Positions 1 to 5,931 of a stretch of 13,695 nucleotides of DNA are shown here, in pieces. Position 1 is the stretch's first letter; every line of letters begins with the position of its first letter. A program made the translations under genes and the position numbers. The stretch spans positions 1-13,695 of the forward strand of contig JBBQRG010000076.1 in NCBI GenBank assembly GCA_038215095.1, written 5' to 3'. The notes beneath the pieces were generated by a model, which was not told the origin of the DNA, ran no database searches, and saw nothing but the letters and a program-made list of their open reading frames with translations. The stretch comes from DATACN01 sp038215095. Lineage in GTDB: Bacteria > Actinomycetota > Thermoleophilia > Solirubrobacterales > Thermoleophilaceae.

Positions 1-315
1 GTAGGGGTACGACTTGTCGTCGCGCAGCCGCACGTTGAACAGCGGCTTGTGCATCTTGATGAAGCGCTGCTCGGCCAGCAGCGCCTCGGCCTCGGTCTCG
101 GTGACGATGAAGTCCACCTCGGCGATCTGGTCGATCATGTCGGCCGAGCCCCGCGCGCCCTGCTTCGCGAGGGAGAAGTGACCCGCGACCCGCTTCCTGA
201 TCGAGCTCGCCTTACCGACGTAGATCACCTTGCCGCGCGAGTCCTTGAACAGGTAGACGCCCGGGGAGTCGGGCAGGGAGCGGCGCTGTTCGGTGATGTC
301 GGGGACGGTGGCCAC
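1..315 (-). CDS. uvrC: UvrABC excinuclease subunit C, N-terminal part (cut by window edge)
   Basis: This is the incising subunit of nucleotide excision repair. UvrC is recruited to the UvrB-DNA complex and cuts on both sides of a lesion; its N-terminal GIY-YIG domain makes the 3' cut. The 105 visible residues are this domain: GVY at 19-21, IYVG at 31-34, the expected catalytic Arg at 40 (SSIRKRV) and the metal-binding Glu near 77 (TETEAEALL). The pattern SLPDSPGVYLFKD near the start is typical of UvrC. The GTG at 315 is chosen because no other start lies in frame nearby and a TATCCT box sits 8 bases upstream, suggesting a leaderless message. The rest of the gene lies beyond base 1. The family call is very secure. 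Confidence 0.96.
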   Translation of the reverse strand, partial: MATVPDITEQRRSLPDSPGVYLFKDSRGKVIYVGKASSIRKRVAGHFSLAKQGARGSADMIDQIAEVDFIVTETEAEALLAEQRFIKMHKPLFNVRLRDDKSYPY

Positions 316-323
316 CCCTACCG

Positions 324-329
324 AGGATA
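324..329 (-). promoter_or_regulatory. Candidate -10 box of uvrC (TATCCT), leaderless
   Basis: On the minus strand TATCCT is followed by 8 bases and then the uvrC GTG, so transcription would begin at or next to the start codon. No Shine-Dalgarno sequence is needed in such a message, and I see no -35 element. It is one of eight similar boxes in this window. Confidence 0.5.
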
Positions 330-344
330 AGGAGGGCGGCTGCC

Positions 345-362
345 GGCGCTCAGACGAGCGCC
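345..362 (-). terminator. Hairpin over the stop codon of the MaoC gene
   Basis: GGCGCTC and GAGCGCC form a perfect 7-bp stem with a 4-base loop. The hairpin overlaps the TGA stop of the MaoC gene and lies just before the uvrC promoter. No run of T follows on the minus strand, so if it ends transcription it is of the U-less type often proposed for high-GC actinobacteria. It could instead be a chance GC-rich stem. Confidence 0.4.
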
Positions 363-814
363 CGGCCGACGGACTCGGCGACGCAGGCGGGCTTCTCCGA
401 GCCCTCCACCTCGACCGTCCACTTCTGGGTGATCTGCCACCAGCCGTCGCCGACCTCGTCCACCGTGAGCACCTCGACGCTCGCGCGGACCTTCGCGCCG
501 CTCGGCACCGGCGCAGGGAACCGCACCTTGTTCCAGCCGTAGTTGACGCCGAGCTTGAAGCCGCCCGACTGGAGCACGTCCTTGCGGAAGCCGTCGATCA
601 GGCTGAGCGTGAGGTTGCCGTGGGCGACGGTGCCGCCGAACGGGCTGTCGCTCTTCGCGCGCTCCACGTCCACGTGGATCCACTGGTCGTCGCCGGAGAC
701 CTCGGCGAACTGGTCGATCAGCTCCTGCGTGATCTCGCGCCAGTCGCTCGGTCCGACGGTCTGCCCGACCAGCTCCTTCAGCTCGTCGATGCCGTTGACG
801 GTGATGGGTGCCAC
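350..814 (-). CDS. MaoC-like (R)-specific enoyl-CoA hydratase
   Basis: The 154-residue product is a single hot-dog-fold MaoC dehydratase, which adds water to trans-2-enoyl-CoA to give (R)-3-hydroxyacyl-CoA in the cytoplasm. From memory it closely resembles Mycobacterium tuberculosis Rv0130 along its length, including the SDW..ITQE segment near 23-31, NYGxNKVRFPAPVP at 91-104 and the C-terminal KPACVAES. The hydratase motif GDxQWIHVD is at 41-49, with the catalytic Asp42 and His47 both present. The GTG at 814 is supported by a TAGCCT box 7 bases upstream; no Shine-Dalgarno is visible. It reads towards uvrC but is probably a separate transcript. The true chain-length substrate cannot be read from sequence. 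Confidence 0.93.
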   Translation of the reverse strand: MAPITVNGIDELKELVGQTVGPSDWREITQELIDQFAEVSGDDQWIHVDVERAKSDSPFGGTVAHGNLTLSLIDGFRKDVLQSGGFKLGVNYGWNKVRFPAPVPSGAKVRASVEVLTVDEVGDGWWQITQKWTVEVEGSEKPACVAESVGRALV

Positions 815-821
815 GCCCGGC

Positions 822-827
822 AGGCTA
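822..827 (-). promoter_or_regulatory. Candidate -10 box of the MaoC gene (TAGCCT), leaderless
   Basis: TAGCCT on the minus strand lies 7 bases before the GTG at 814. The divergent gene has its own box only 24 bases away, so the two start regions share a short common intergenic stretch. Confidence 0.5.
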
Positions 828-851
828 GTGGTCCGCGGCCACGATCGCGGG

Positions 852-857
852 TACGCT
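852..857 (+). promoter_or_regulatory. Candidate -10 box of the secreted cysteine protein (TACGCT), leaderless
   Basis: TACGCT is followed by 6 bases and then the GTG at 864. There is no Shine-Dalgarno sequence. The spacing implies transcription starting at or just before the start codon. Confidence 0.5.
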
Positions 858-863
858 GACCGC

Positions 864-1340
864 GTGGCTCGCAGGTGGCTGATCCTCGTGCTGGTCGCGG
901 GCGCGGCGGCCGCCCTCGGAGGCGCGACGGCGGCGGCGGGGCCGGCCGCACACTCGAGCGCGGCGACGGCCTATGTCGGCCGCTTCGGTCCGCCCGGCTT
1001 CTATTCGCGCTTCGGCAAGCCGAGCGCATACAAGCCACGCCAGCTCCACCCGTTCTCCGCCGACGACAACGCCTACCTGTACAGCCTGCACTGGAAGGAC
1101 TGGGGCCACGGCACGGCGAGGGCAACCGGCAAGGCGGCCGCCAACGACTGCCAGCCGAATTGCGCACAGGGCCACTTCGTGCACGCGCACGGTGCCCGCG
1201 CCAGGGCGTACCGCCTGCGCTCGGGCGAGTGCCACGGCAAGCCCGGCCGCTTCTACACCCGCACGCGGCTCCACTTCCCGAAGAAGACGCACCTGAACGA
1301 CTTCACCGTGAAGCTGGTCATCGGCTGCGGCGTGACCTGA
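864..1340 (+). CDS. Small secreted protein with four cysteines, function unknown
   Basis: The product is 158 residues. Residues 1-30 form a Sec-type signal peptide: Arg residues, a hydrophobic run (LILVLVAGAAAAL) and a small-residue Ala/Gly region. The mature part begins around AYVGRFGPPGF and carries a tryptophan-rich stretch (LHWKDWGHGTARATG, 75-89). Cysteines at 96, 100, 123 and 155 are evenly set for two disulphides, in the contexts NDCQPNCAQGHF, SGECHG and VIGCGVT. I recall unnamed secreted actinobacterial proteins with a similar WxxWG...DCxPxCAxG layout, but I know no function. The start GTG is chosen for the signal peptide and for TACGCT 6 bases upstream. The gene stands alone, divergent from the MaoC gene and convergent with the pilus operon. 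Confidence 0.8.
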   Translation: MARRWLILVLVAGAAAALGGATAAAGPAAHSSAATAYVGRFGPPGFYSRFGKPSAYKPRQLHPFSADDNAYLYSLHWKDWGHGTARATGKAAANDCQPNCAQGHFVHAHGARARAYRLRSGECHGKPGRFYTRTRLHFPKKTHLNDFTVKLVIGCGVT

Positions 1341-1355
1341 CCTCTGGCCCGGCGG

Positions 1356-2717
1356 CTAGTCCACGAGCCTCACCTCCCAGTTCGCCGCGATCGGCAGCTC
1401 GCCCGCGCCGCCCAGCAAGCCGAGGATCCTCGCCACGTAGGCGCGCGTCTCGGCGATCGGCGGCAGGCCGCCGGCGCGCTCCACCGCCCCCGCCCCTGCG
1501 TTGTAGGCCGCCAGCGCCAGGGCCACCTTGCCGCTGAAGCGCTTCAGCAGGTCGCTCATGAGGTAGGCCTGCGCATCGATCGCGGCCGCGGCGTCATAGG
1601 GGTTCGCCAGGCCGTACGCGCCCGCCGTGCCCGGCATGAACTGGGCGATGCCCTCCGCGCCGGCGCCGCTGCGGGCGAACGGGTTGAAGCCGGACTCGGC
1701 GTAGAGCTGGGCGGCGAGCAGGTTCACCGGCACGTTCCAGCGCAGCGCGGCCCGGGCGATGTCGTCGTGGAAGCGGGCGGGCACGAAGCTCGGCATGGCA
1801 CGGCGGCTGTCAGCGCTGCCGTCGCCGGGCGGCCGCCACCCCTCCGGGTCGGCCTGCGCGGCCGGCGTCGTGCCGGGGTGGGTGCCGAGGCCGAAGTGCC
1901 AGGGCTCCCAGGCGTAGCGCTTGAGGAAGCCGAGCCGGGGCGCGTTCGCGGCCAGCCAGGCGTAGGCGCCGGGCGGCCCCAGGTCGAGCTCGGTACCCAG
2001 CCGGTGCAGCGACCTGCCCGGCGGCGCTACCCACTTCGGGTCGGGATGGGCGGCGAACAGCTTCGCCTGCTCGGCATCGGAGCGAAAGCCGCTCGTGATC
2101 GACAGTTCGATGCCCGCCCGGCGCGCGGCCGCGGCCAGGCGGTCGAAGGCCGCGGCGGTCTCGGGACGCATCGGCTTTCCCATGCGATAGGCGAGCGGGC
2201 CGTCGTAGCCACCCCCACTCGCCTGCCCCGGCTGGCCGAGCGTGATGTCCGTCGACGGGACGAACTCCGCGCCGGCGCGCGCCGACACCGCGACCGCGGT
2301 CGGTCCCCTACGGCCGGGCACGCGAACGCGGCCCTCGCCGCGCAGCGCCACGTGGACCCGCGTCGGGCCGAATCCCGTCCCGGGGTAGGTCAAATCGGCG
2401 GCCGCGAGATGGACGCCGTTGCGCTTCGCCGCGCCGACGGCCGCGGCCTTGCCAAGCGCTCGGTAGCGCAGCTCCGGCAGGTGCGCGGGATTGGGCACGC
2501 CCGGTGCCAGGAAGGCGGGCAGGAACAGGCGTGGGTACGCGGTACGCATGGCACGCGCGGCCGACATGGCCGCGAGGTCGGCGGCGCGCTGGTGCCTGCC
2601 CTTCCCGCCGAGCGCCTGGCCGAATGCGGACATCACAAGCGAGCCGGCCAACAGCGCCGCCATTACGCCCAGCAGAAGGAGGGTGGCCTGGCCGGCCTCG
2701 CCGCGACGCCTCACCAC
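1356..2717 (-). CDS. TadE-like anchor fused to VanY-type carboxypeptidase and lytic transglycosylase
   Basis: The 453-residue product has three parts. Residues 1-60 resemble the N-terminus of TadE/TadG-type pseudopilins: GQATLLLLG, one membrane helix, then an Ala-rich helix. Residues about 170-280 are a LAS-family D-Ala-D-Ala carboxypeptidase: SxHxxGxxxD at 236-245 gives zinc ligands His238 and Asp245, and EPWHF gives Glu271 and His274. Residues about 310-435 are an SLT lytic transglycosylase: catalytic Glu341 in LYAESGFNP, then GIAQFMP (356-362) and AYNAG (404-408). Both enzyme sites look complete. It should sit outside the membrane, trimming peptide stems and cutting glycan. It is the last gene of the Tad-like operon and overlaps the gene before it; GTG at 2714 (GTGA overlap) is an equally good start. 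The role of opening the wall for a pilus is inference. Confidence 0.88.
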   Translation of the reverse strand: MVRRRGEAGQATLLLLGVMAALLAGSLVMSAFGQALGGKGRHQRAADLAAMSAARAMRTAYPRLFLPAFLAPGVPNPAHLPELRYRALGKAAAVGAAKRNGVHLAAADLTYPGTGFGPTRVHVALRGEGRVRVPGRRGPTAVAVSARAGAEFVPSTDITLGQPGQASGGGYDGPLAYRMGKPMRPETAAAFDRLAAAARRAGIELSITSGFRSDAEQAKLFAAHPDPKWVAPPGRSLHRLGTELDLGPPGAYAWLAANAPRLGFLKRYAWEPWHFGLGTHPGTTPAAQADPEGWRPPGDGSADSRRAMPSFVPARFHDDIARAALRWNVPVNLLAAQLYAESGFNPFARSGAGAEGIAQFMPGTAGAYGLANPYDAAAAIDAQAYLMSDLLKRFSGKVALALAAYNAGAGAVERAGGLPPIAETRAYVARILGLLGGAGELPIAANWEVRLVD

Positions 2718-3502
2718 GCCGCCTCGCAGAGGTCGGCCAGCGCCGCGATGGCGCGCCCCAGCTCCCCACGGGCCTGCCGGCCGCCGAGAGCCAATTGCGC
2801 TCCCATCCGGGAGTCCGGCAGTCGCAGTCCGGCGTCATCGCCGCGGTCGGCACGGTTTCGCACGACCACCGGCTCCGGCCCGACGCGGCGAACGCACTCG
2901 GAGGCAACTCGCGCGAGCGCCGGCTCGACGCCCGGAGCCGCGACGAGGACCACCCTGTCGGCGATCCCGGCAGCCGGGCCGTCCACCTCCACGCTGCCCG
3001 CGTCGATCACGAGCGGCGCGAAGTAACGCGCCGTGTCGGCGAGGGCGTGCGCGTCGGCTCCCTCGACCAGGCACAGGCGGCCGACCGCGGTGGTGCTCGC
3101 CCCCGGCACATCCTCGAGAGCGCCCGCCAGCCTGCCCGCGGCGGGCGTGGCGAGCGGGATGCCGCCCACCGCAGCGGGCGACGCCACGGCGGCTGTGCCT
3201 GCCTGGTCGCGCCCGGCGAGCTCGGCCGCCAGCGCGCGCGACACGACCGTGCCGCCGCAGCGCCGGGCGAGACCGAAGACGGCGATCACTGGCCGCAGCG
3301 CCGCGGCATGCGGCGGCGCTGCCGGAGGCGGCCAGGGACCTAGCGGCGGCGCGGCGGCTGGCATTTGCGCGGCGAGCGCCGGGTCGGGAAGCGCAACCAG
3401 CGGAGCGGGCGCCGGGCCGGCCGGGTCGACTGGCTCCAGGAAGAAGTTCTCCACCTGTGCGGCCGCCGCCGCGAGCACTCCCCTGGCGGTTCGGGGGGTC
3501 AT
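2711..3502 (-). CDS. CpaE/MinD-like Tad-locus protein with degenerate P-loop
   Basis: The 263-residue product occupies the place of a CpaE/TadZ-like protein in a Tad pilus operon. Residues 1-70 are a Pro/Ala-rich linker. A Rossmann-like segment follows: a beta strand (VIAVFG, 72-77) and then a loop, GLARRCGGTVVSRALA, where a MinD-type Walker A would be expected. That loop has no GKT/GKS lysine, so ATP binding is doubtful. Later strands (CLVEGA, PLVIDAGSVEVDGPA, DRVVLVAAPGVEP) follow the MinD pattern of a Walker-B-like Asp and a hydrophobic strand. CpaE relatives place the pilus machine at a cell site. The ATG at 3502 overlaps the previous stop as ATGA, which sets the start. The family assignment rests on context and pattern and is only moderately sure. 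Confidence 0.62.
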   Translation of the reverse strand: MTPRTARGVLAAAAAQVENFFLEPVDPAGPAPAPLVALPDPALAAQMPAAAPPLGPWPPPAAPPHAAALRPVIAVFGLARRCGGTVVSRALAAELAGRDQAGTAAVASPAAVGGIPLATPAAGRLAGALEDVPGASTTAVGRLCLVEGADAHALADTARYFAPLVIDAGSVEVDGPAAGIADRVVLVAAPGVEPALARVASECVRRVGPEPVVVRNRADRGDDAGLRLPDSRMGAQLALGGRQARGELGRAIAALADLCEAAW

Positions 3503-3831
3503 GGGGCGTTCACCGCAGCCTCGGCCGTGACCTCGAGCCGCCGGGAGACCAGACGCAGCAGGGAGGGCGGCTGCAGGTGAACCCGGACGCGGCCATGGCC
3601 GGAGTCCACCCGCGGGTGGGCGCGCGACCAGCCGGGCAGCGATTCGCGGGCGCCCGCTGCGACGTCTGTCCCGGCTGCCATCGCGAGCGCGCCGGCCTCG
3701 GCCGCGTTGCCCGCCAGCACGCTCGCGTAGCCGACAGCCCCCAGCTGGAACAGCACCAGGCAGAGGGCGAGCAGCGCCGGGACGGAGCCAAGCAGCTCGA
3801 CGCTCGCCTGCCCGCTCTCGGACCGGCTCAT
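3499..3831 (-). CDS. TadE-like pseudopilin, second copy
   Basis: The 110-residue protein has the class III prepilin-like N-terminus of TadE proteins: Gly7 followed by QASVE, giving Glu at +5 after the predicted cleavage. A single membrane helix follows at about 14-40, then an Ala-rich amphipathic helix and a short extracellular beta-rich tail ending VTAEAAVNAP. TadE proteins are minor pilins or assembly factors of Tad (Flp) pili, cut by a prepilin peptidase. The stretch GQASVELLG is identical to that in the neighbouring upstream gene, so the two are likely duplicates. ATGA overlaps at both ends (3828-3831 and 3499-3502) indicate coupled translation within the operon. Confidence 0.82.
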   Translation of the reverse strand: MSRSESGQASVELLGSVPALLALCLVLFQLGAVGYASVLAGNAAEAGALAMAAGTDVAAGARESLPGWSRAHPRVDSGHGRVRVHLQPPSLLRLVSRRLEVTAEAAVNAP

Positions 3832-4175
3832 CGCGACCGCCCGAACGAGGATGTGGCCGAAACCGAGACAGGGCTGCGCCAGCGACGCACGACGAGCGGC
3901 ACCCGTACCCGCACCACCACACCACCGGCATGGCGCCGGCTCACGTCGAGGCCGCGCTCCAGCGAGCGCGGCAGCACGCTGCGGGCCCCGGCGACCGGGC
4001 TCCTCCCCACCGCCTCCGCCCGTGCGGCCACCCGAGCGGCCTGCGCGCTCAGCCACATCGTGTGACCGGCGAGCACGAGCTGCCACCCGACGAGCGCCGC
4101 GACCAGCGCCGCCGGCACTACGCCAAGCAGCTCAACGGACGCCTGGCCACGCTCACTGGGTGGATAGAAGGGCAC
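3828..4175 (-). CDS. TadE-like pseudopilin, first copy and first gene of the operon
   Basis: The 115-residue protein begins with a short hydrophilic leader and then RGQASVELLG, with Gly10 as the predicted prepilin cleavage point and Glu15 at +5. A membrane helix follows (about 18-40), then the helix AQAARVAARAEAVG and a basic, beta-rich tail. The GTG at 4175 is the only suitable start ahead of the conserved motif; a weak GGGAG lies 9 bases upstream. No TANNNT box stands at leaderless spacing, unlike many other genes here. The stop overlaps the next start as ATGA. The Tad motor, platform, Flp pilin and peptidase genes normally found upstream are absent: the DNA changes to an oppositely oriented amidase gene. 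Confidence 0.8.
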   Translation of the reverse strand: MPFYPPSERGQASVELLGVVPAALVAALVGWQLVLAGHTMWLSAQAARVAARAEAVGRSPVAGARSVLPRSLERGLDVSRRHAGGVVVRVRVPLVVRRWRSPVSVSATSSFGRSR

Positions 4176-4292
4176 ACCGGCACGCTCCCGCCGAACGACC
4201 GACGGGACAACACGCGAGGGCTACGAGAGCGTGAATAGATGCGCGCCCGGCGCCGATGACCCGGAACCCCGCTGCGAAAATCGCGAGTACCT
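4176..4292. other. Divergent intergenic region between the Tad-like operon and the amidase
   Basis: These 117 bases separate two divergent units. I see no convincing promoter pair. The minus strand has TATTCA and TAGCCC, which are poor -10 matches and too far from the GTG at 4175 for a leaderless message. On the plus strand the amidase ATG has neither a Shine-Dalgarno sequence nor a box at proper spacing. This may be a junction left by rearrangement. Confidence 0.35.
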
Positions 4293-5030
4293 ATGCGGAT
4301 CGGGCTTAGCTTCGCCATCGCTGTCTTGGTGCTGACCGGGTGCGGTGACCGAGCATCTCCAAGCAAAGCTCCAAACCGCCCCGAGCCAGTGCTCGGCGCT
4401 CAGTCAACCTCCACGCCCGAGCGCACCGGCACGCACGCGTCCAGGCAACACACTGCAACAGCAGCGCGCCCTCGCATCACGCAGCGGCCAATCCCCTTTC
4501 CAGCCAAGCGACGAAGCGAGACCATCGCTTACTCCGCGGGCCACTACGGGACGCCGACGGCGCACCTCAACCCCAAGGTGATCGTCGAGCACTACACGGC
4601 CTCGTCCACCGCATCGTCAGCGTTCAACACCTTCGCCGGCGACCGCGCTGACGTAGAGCTGCACGAGCTACCCGGCGTTTGCTCGCACTTCCTCATCGAC
4701 CGCGACGGAACGATCTACCAGCTCGTTCCGCTCACTTTGATCTGCCGCCACACGGTCGGCCTCAACGACGTCGCGATCGCGATCGAGCACGTTGGCAACT
4801 CTGACCATGAGGTCCTCAGCAACCGCGCTCAGCTCGTCGCCTCGCTGAGGCTCACGAGGTGGCTGCGCTGCCGCTACGGGATCGCGCTTCGAAACGTCAT
4901 CGGACACTCTGAGAGCTTGTCCTCGCCCTACCACCATGAACGGGTCGCGGCACTGAGGACCCAGACCCACTCTGATTTCCAGCATGGGTCCATGAACGCC
5001 TACCGCCGGAAGCTAGGTAGGAGCTGCTGA
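4293..5030 (+). CDS. Lipoprotein N-acetylmuramoyl-L-alanine amidase (Amidase_2/PGRP family)
   Basis: The 245-residue product starts with a lipoprotein signal peptide; LTGC at 14-17 is the lipobox and Cys17 the lipidation site. Residues 20-80 are a Ser/Thr/Pro-rich linker. The Amidase_2 domain covers about 90-242: IVEHYTAS with zinc ligand His100, CSHFLIDRDGTIYQLVP (130-146), CRHTVGLNDVAIAIEHVG with Glu165, VIGHSE with His205, and TQTHSDF with His226 and Asp228 near the final ligand position. Such enzymes cut the bond between muramic acid and the stem peptide. Base composition is lower in GC than the neighbours (21 A/T in 4741-4800 against 13 in 8341-8400), hinting at a different origin. Its stop abuts the stop of the convergent serine hydrolase gene. 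The ATG is placed by the signal peptide, since no ribosome site is visible. Confidence 0.88.
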   Translation: MRIGLSFAIAVLVLTGCGDRASPSKAPNRPEPVLGAQSTSTPERTGTHASRQHTATAARPRITQRPIPFPAKRRSETIAYSAGHYGTPTAHLNPKVIVEHYTASSTASSAFNTFAGDRADVELHELPGVCSHFLIDRDGTIYQLVPLTLICRHTVGLNDVAIAIEHVGNSDHEVLSNRAQLVASLRLTRWLRCRYGIALRNVIGHSESLSSPYHHERVAALRTQTHSDFQHGSMNAYRRKLGRSC

Positions 5031-5038
5031 TCAGCAGC
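5023..5038. repeat. Perfect 16-base palindrome holding both convergent stop codons
   Basis: GCTGCTGATCAGCAGC is its own reverse complement. The left half ends the amidase gene (TGC TGA) and the right half ends the serine hydrolase gene (TGC TGA read leftwards), with no base between. In RNA it can fold as a 6-bp stem with a GATC loop on either strand, so it may act as a small two-way terminator; there is no T tract. Confidence 0.6.
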
Positions 5039-5897
5039 CGACGGGTTCTGCCTTTGCAGGGTCGACGTGGCCGTCCACCCAATCCGCCACCTCGGTGAGC
5101 ATCCGCTGACCGCTGGCGAACCTGCCGTCTGACGGGAGCGCCGCGACCGTCACCACTACCGGGTGGCTACCGCCGTCGAACTCCAGCACACCGACCTGGC
5201 GCACAAGGTAGCCGCCGCCCTCGCCCGGGCCCCATCCGCCCTTGAACTTCGCTGGAACACCTGCGGAGCCCAAGCCCCAACGCTGTCCTGGCACGACCTC
5301 GCTCATCAACCGCAACAGGTAGCCAGCAGAGGCCCGGTCGGGCACGCAGCCGGCCGCGAGCCTGGATACGAAACGGTGCTGGCGAGCCAGAGACCACTCG
5401 GTTTGCCCGTACGGCGAGAACCCGTCGCGACCCTGGGTCGAGATGTTGGTGGCCGTATCGCCGGCCTTTCTGAGCGGGTCGCCGACTGCCGTCGCCGCTC
5501 CTTCGAGGCCTCCGTGCCGCCTCTCGAGCTCCTCGAAGAGCGCAGCGGCCGCCGAGTTGTCCGACGCCGTGATCGCTCTGCGTATGTCTTCCGCGTCCGG
5601 GCGGCTCAACCCCCGTGGCCCGCGCGCGTCCGCCAAGATCTCGGCGGCTATCGCCAGCTTGATGGTTGACCATGCCTTTCCGGTGGTCAGGTCGCCCAGC
5701 TGCTGTCGCGCGGGCTCGCCCACGCGCCCGACGGTCAGACCGACCTGACCGCCAAGCCCCGCCGCCAGCTGCCCGAACGAGGCGACATCAGAGGCATCGA
5801 GCAGATCCCCGCCAAGACCAGGCTCGCCCCCGCCACAGCCAGCCGCGCTGAAAACGAGCAAGCACGCGATGAGCAGCAACCGGATTGCGGGCAGCAC
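5031..5897 (-). CDS. Lipoprotein serine hydrolase of the class A beta-lactamase/PBP family
   Basis: The 288-residue product has a lipoprotein signal (FSAAGC, Cys21). It shows the three penicillin-recognition motifs in order: SxxK at 77-80 (STIK), SDN at 112-114 and KGG at 219-221 in KFKGGWGP. These build the acyl-serine active site. About 36 residues after SDN, where class A beta-lactamases have the deacylating ExxLN loop, I find DTATNIST and no glutamate. It is therefore more likely a peptidoglycan-binding or DD-peptidase-like protein than a true beta-lactamase. GTG at 5897 is chosen because it gives an intact signal peptide. It follows the four-helix membrane protein gene by 34 bases in the same direction and may be co-transcribed with it. 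Confidence 0.8.
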   Translation of the reverse strand: MLPAIRLLLIACLLVFSAAGCGGGEPGLGGDLLDASDVASFGQLAAGLGGQVGLTVGRVGEPARQQLGDLTTGKAWSTIKLAIAAEILADARGPRGLSRPDAEDIRRAITASDNSAAAALFEELERRHGGLEGAATAVGDPLRKAGDTATNISTQGRDGFSPYGQTEWSLARQHRFVSRLAAGCVPDRASAGYLLRLMSEVVPGQRWGLGSAGVPAKFKGGWGPGEGGGYLVRQVGVLEFDGGSHPVVVTVAALPSDGRFASGQRMLTEVADWVDGHVDPAKAEPVGC

Positions 5898-5931
5898 GCC
5901 TGCCCGGCCGCGCGTTAAGGGGCGCGGTTGG

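Noticed and set aside
8..330. Plus-strand open frame at the left edge
   Set aside because: It is the antisense of uvrC, whose GIY-YIG domain is unmistakable.
1341..1355. Terminator between the secreted protein gene and the convergent fusion gene
   Set aside because: Only 15 bases lie between the genes, and I see no convincing stem or T run.
2491..4065. Long plus-strand open frame of 524 residues opposite the Tad-like operon
   Set aside because: It is Arg/Pro/Ala-rich with no recognisable domain and lies antisense to four genes with clear motifs and ATGA overlaps. It is a high-GC shadow frame.
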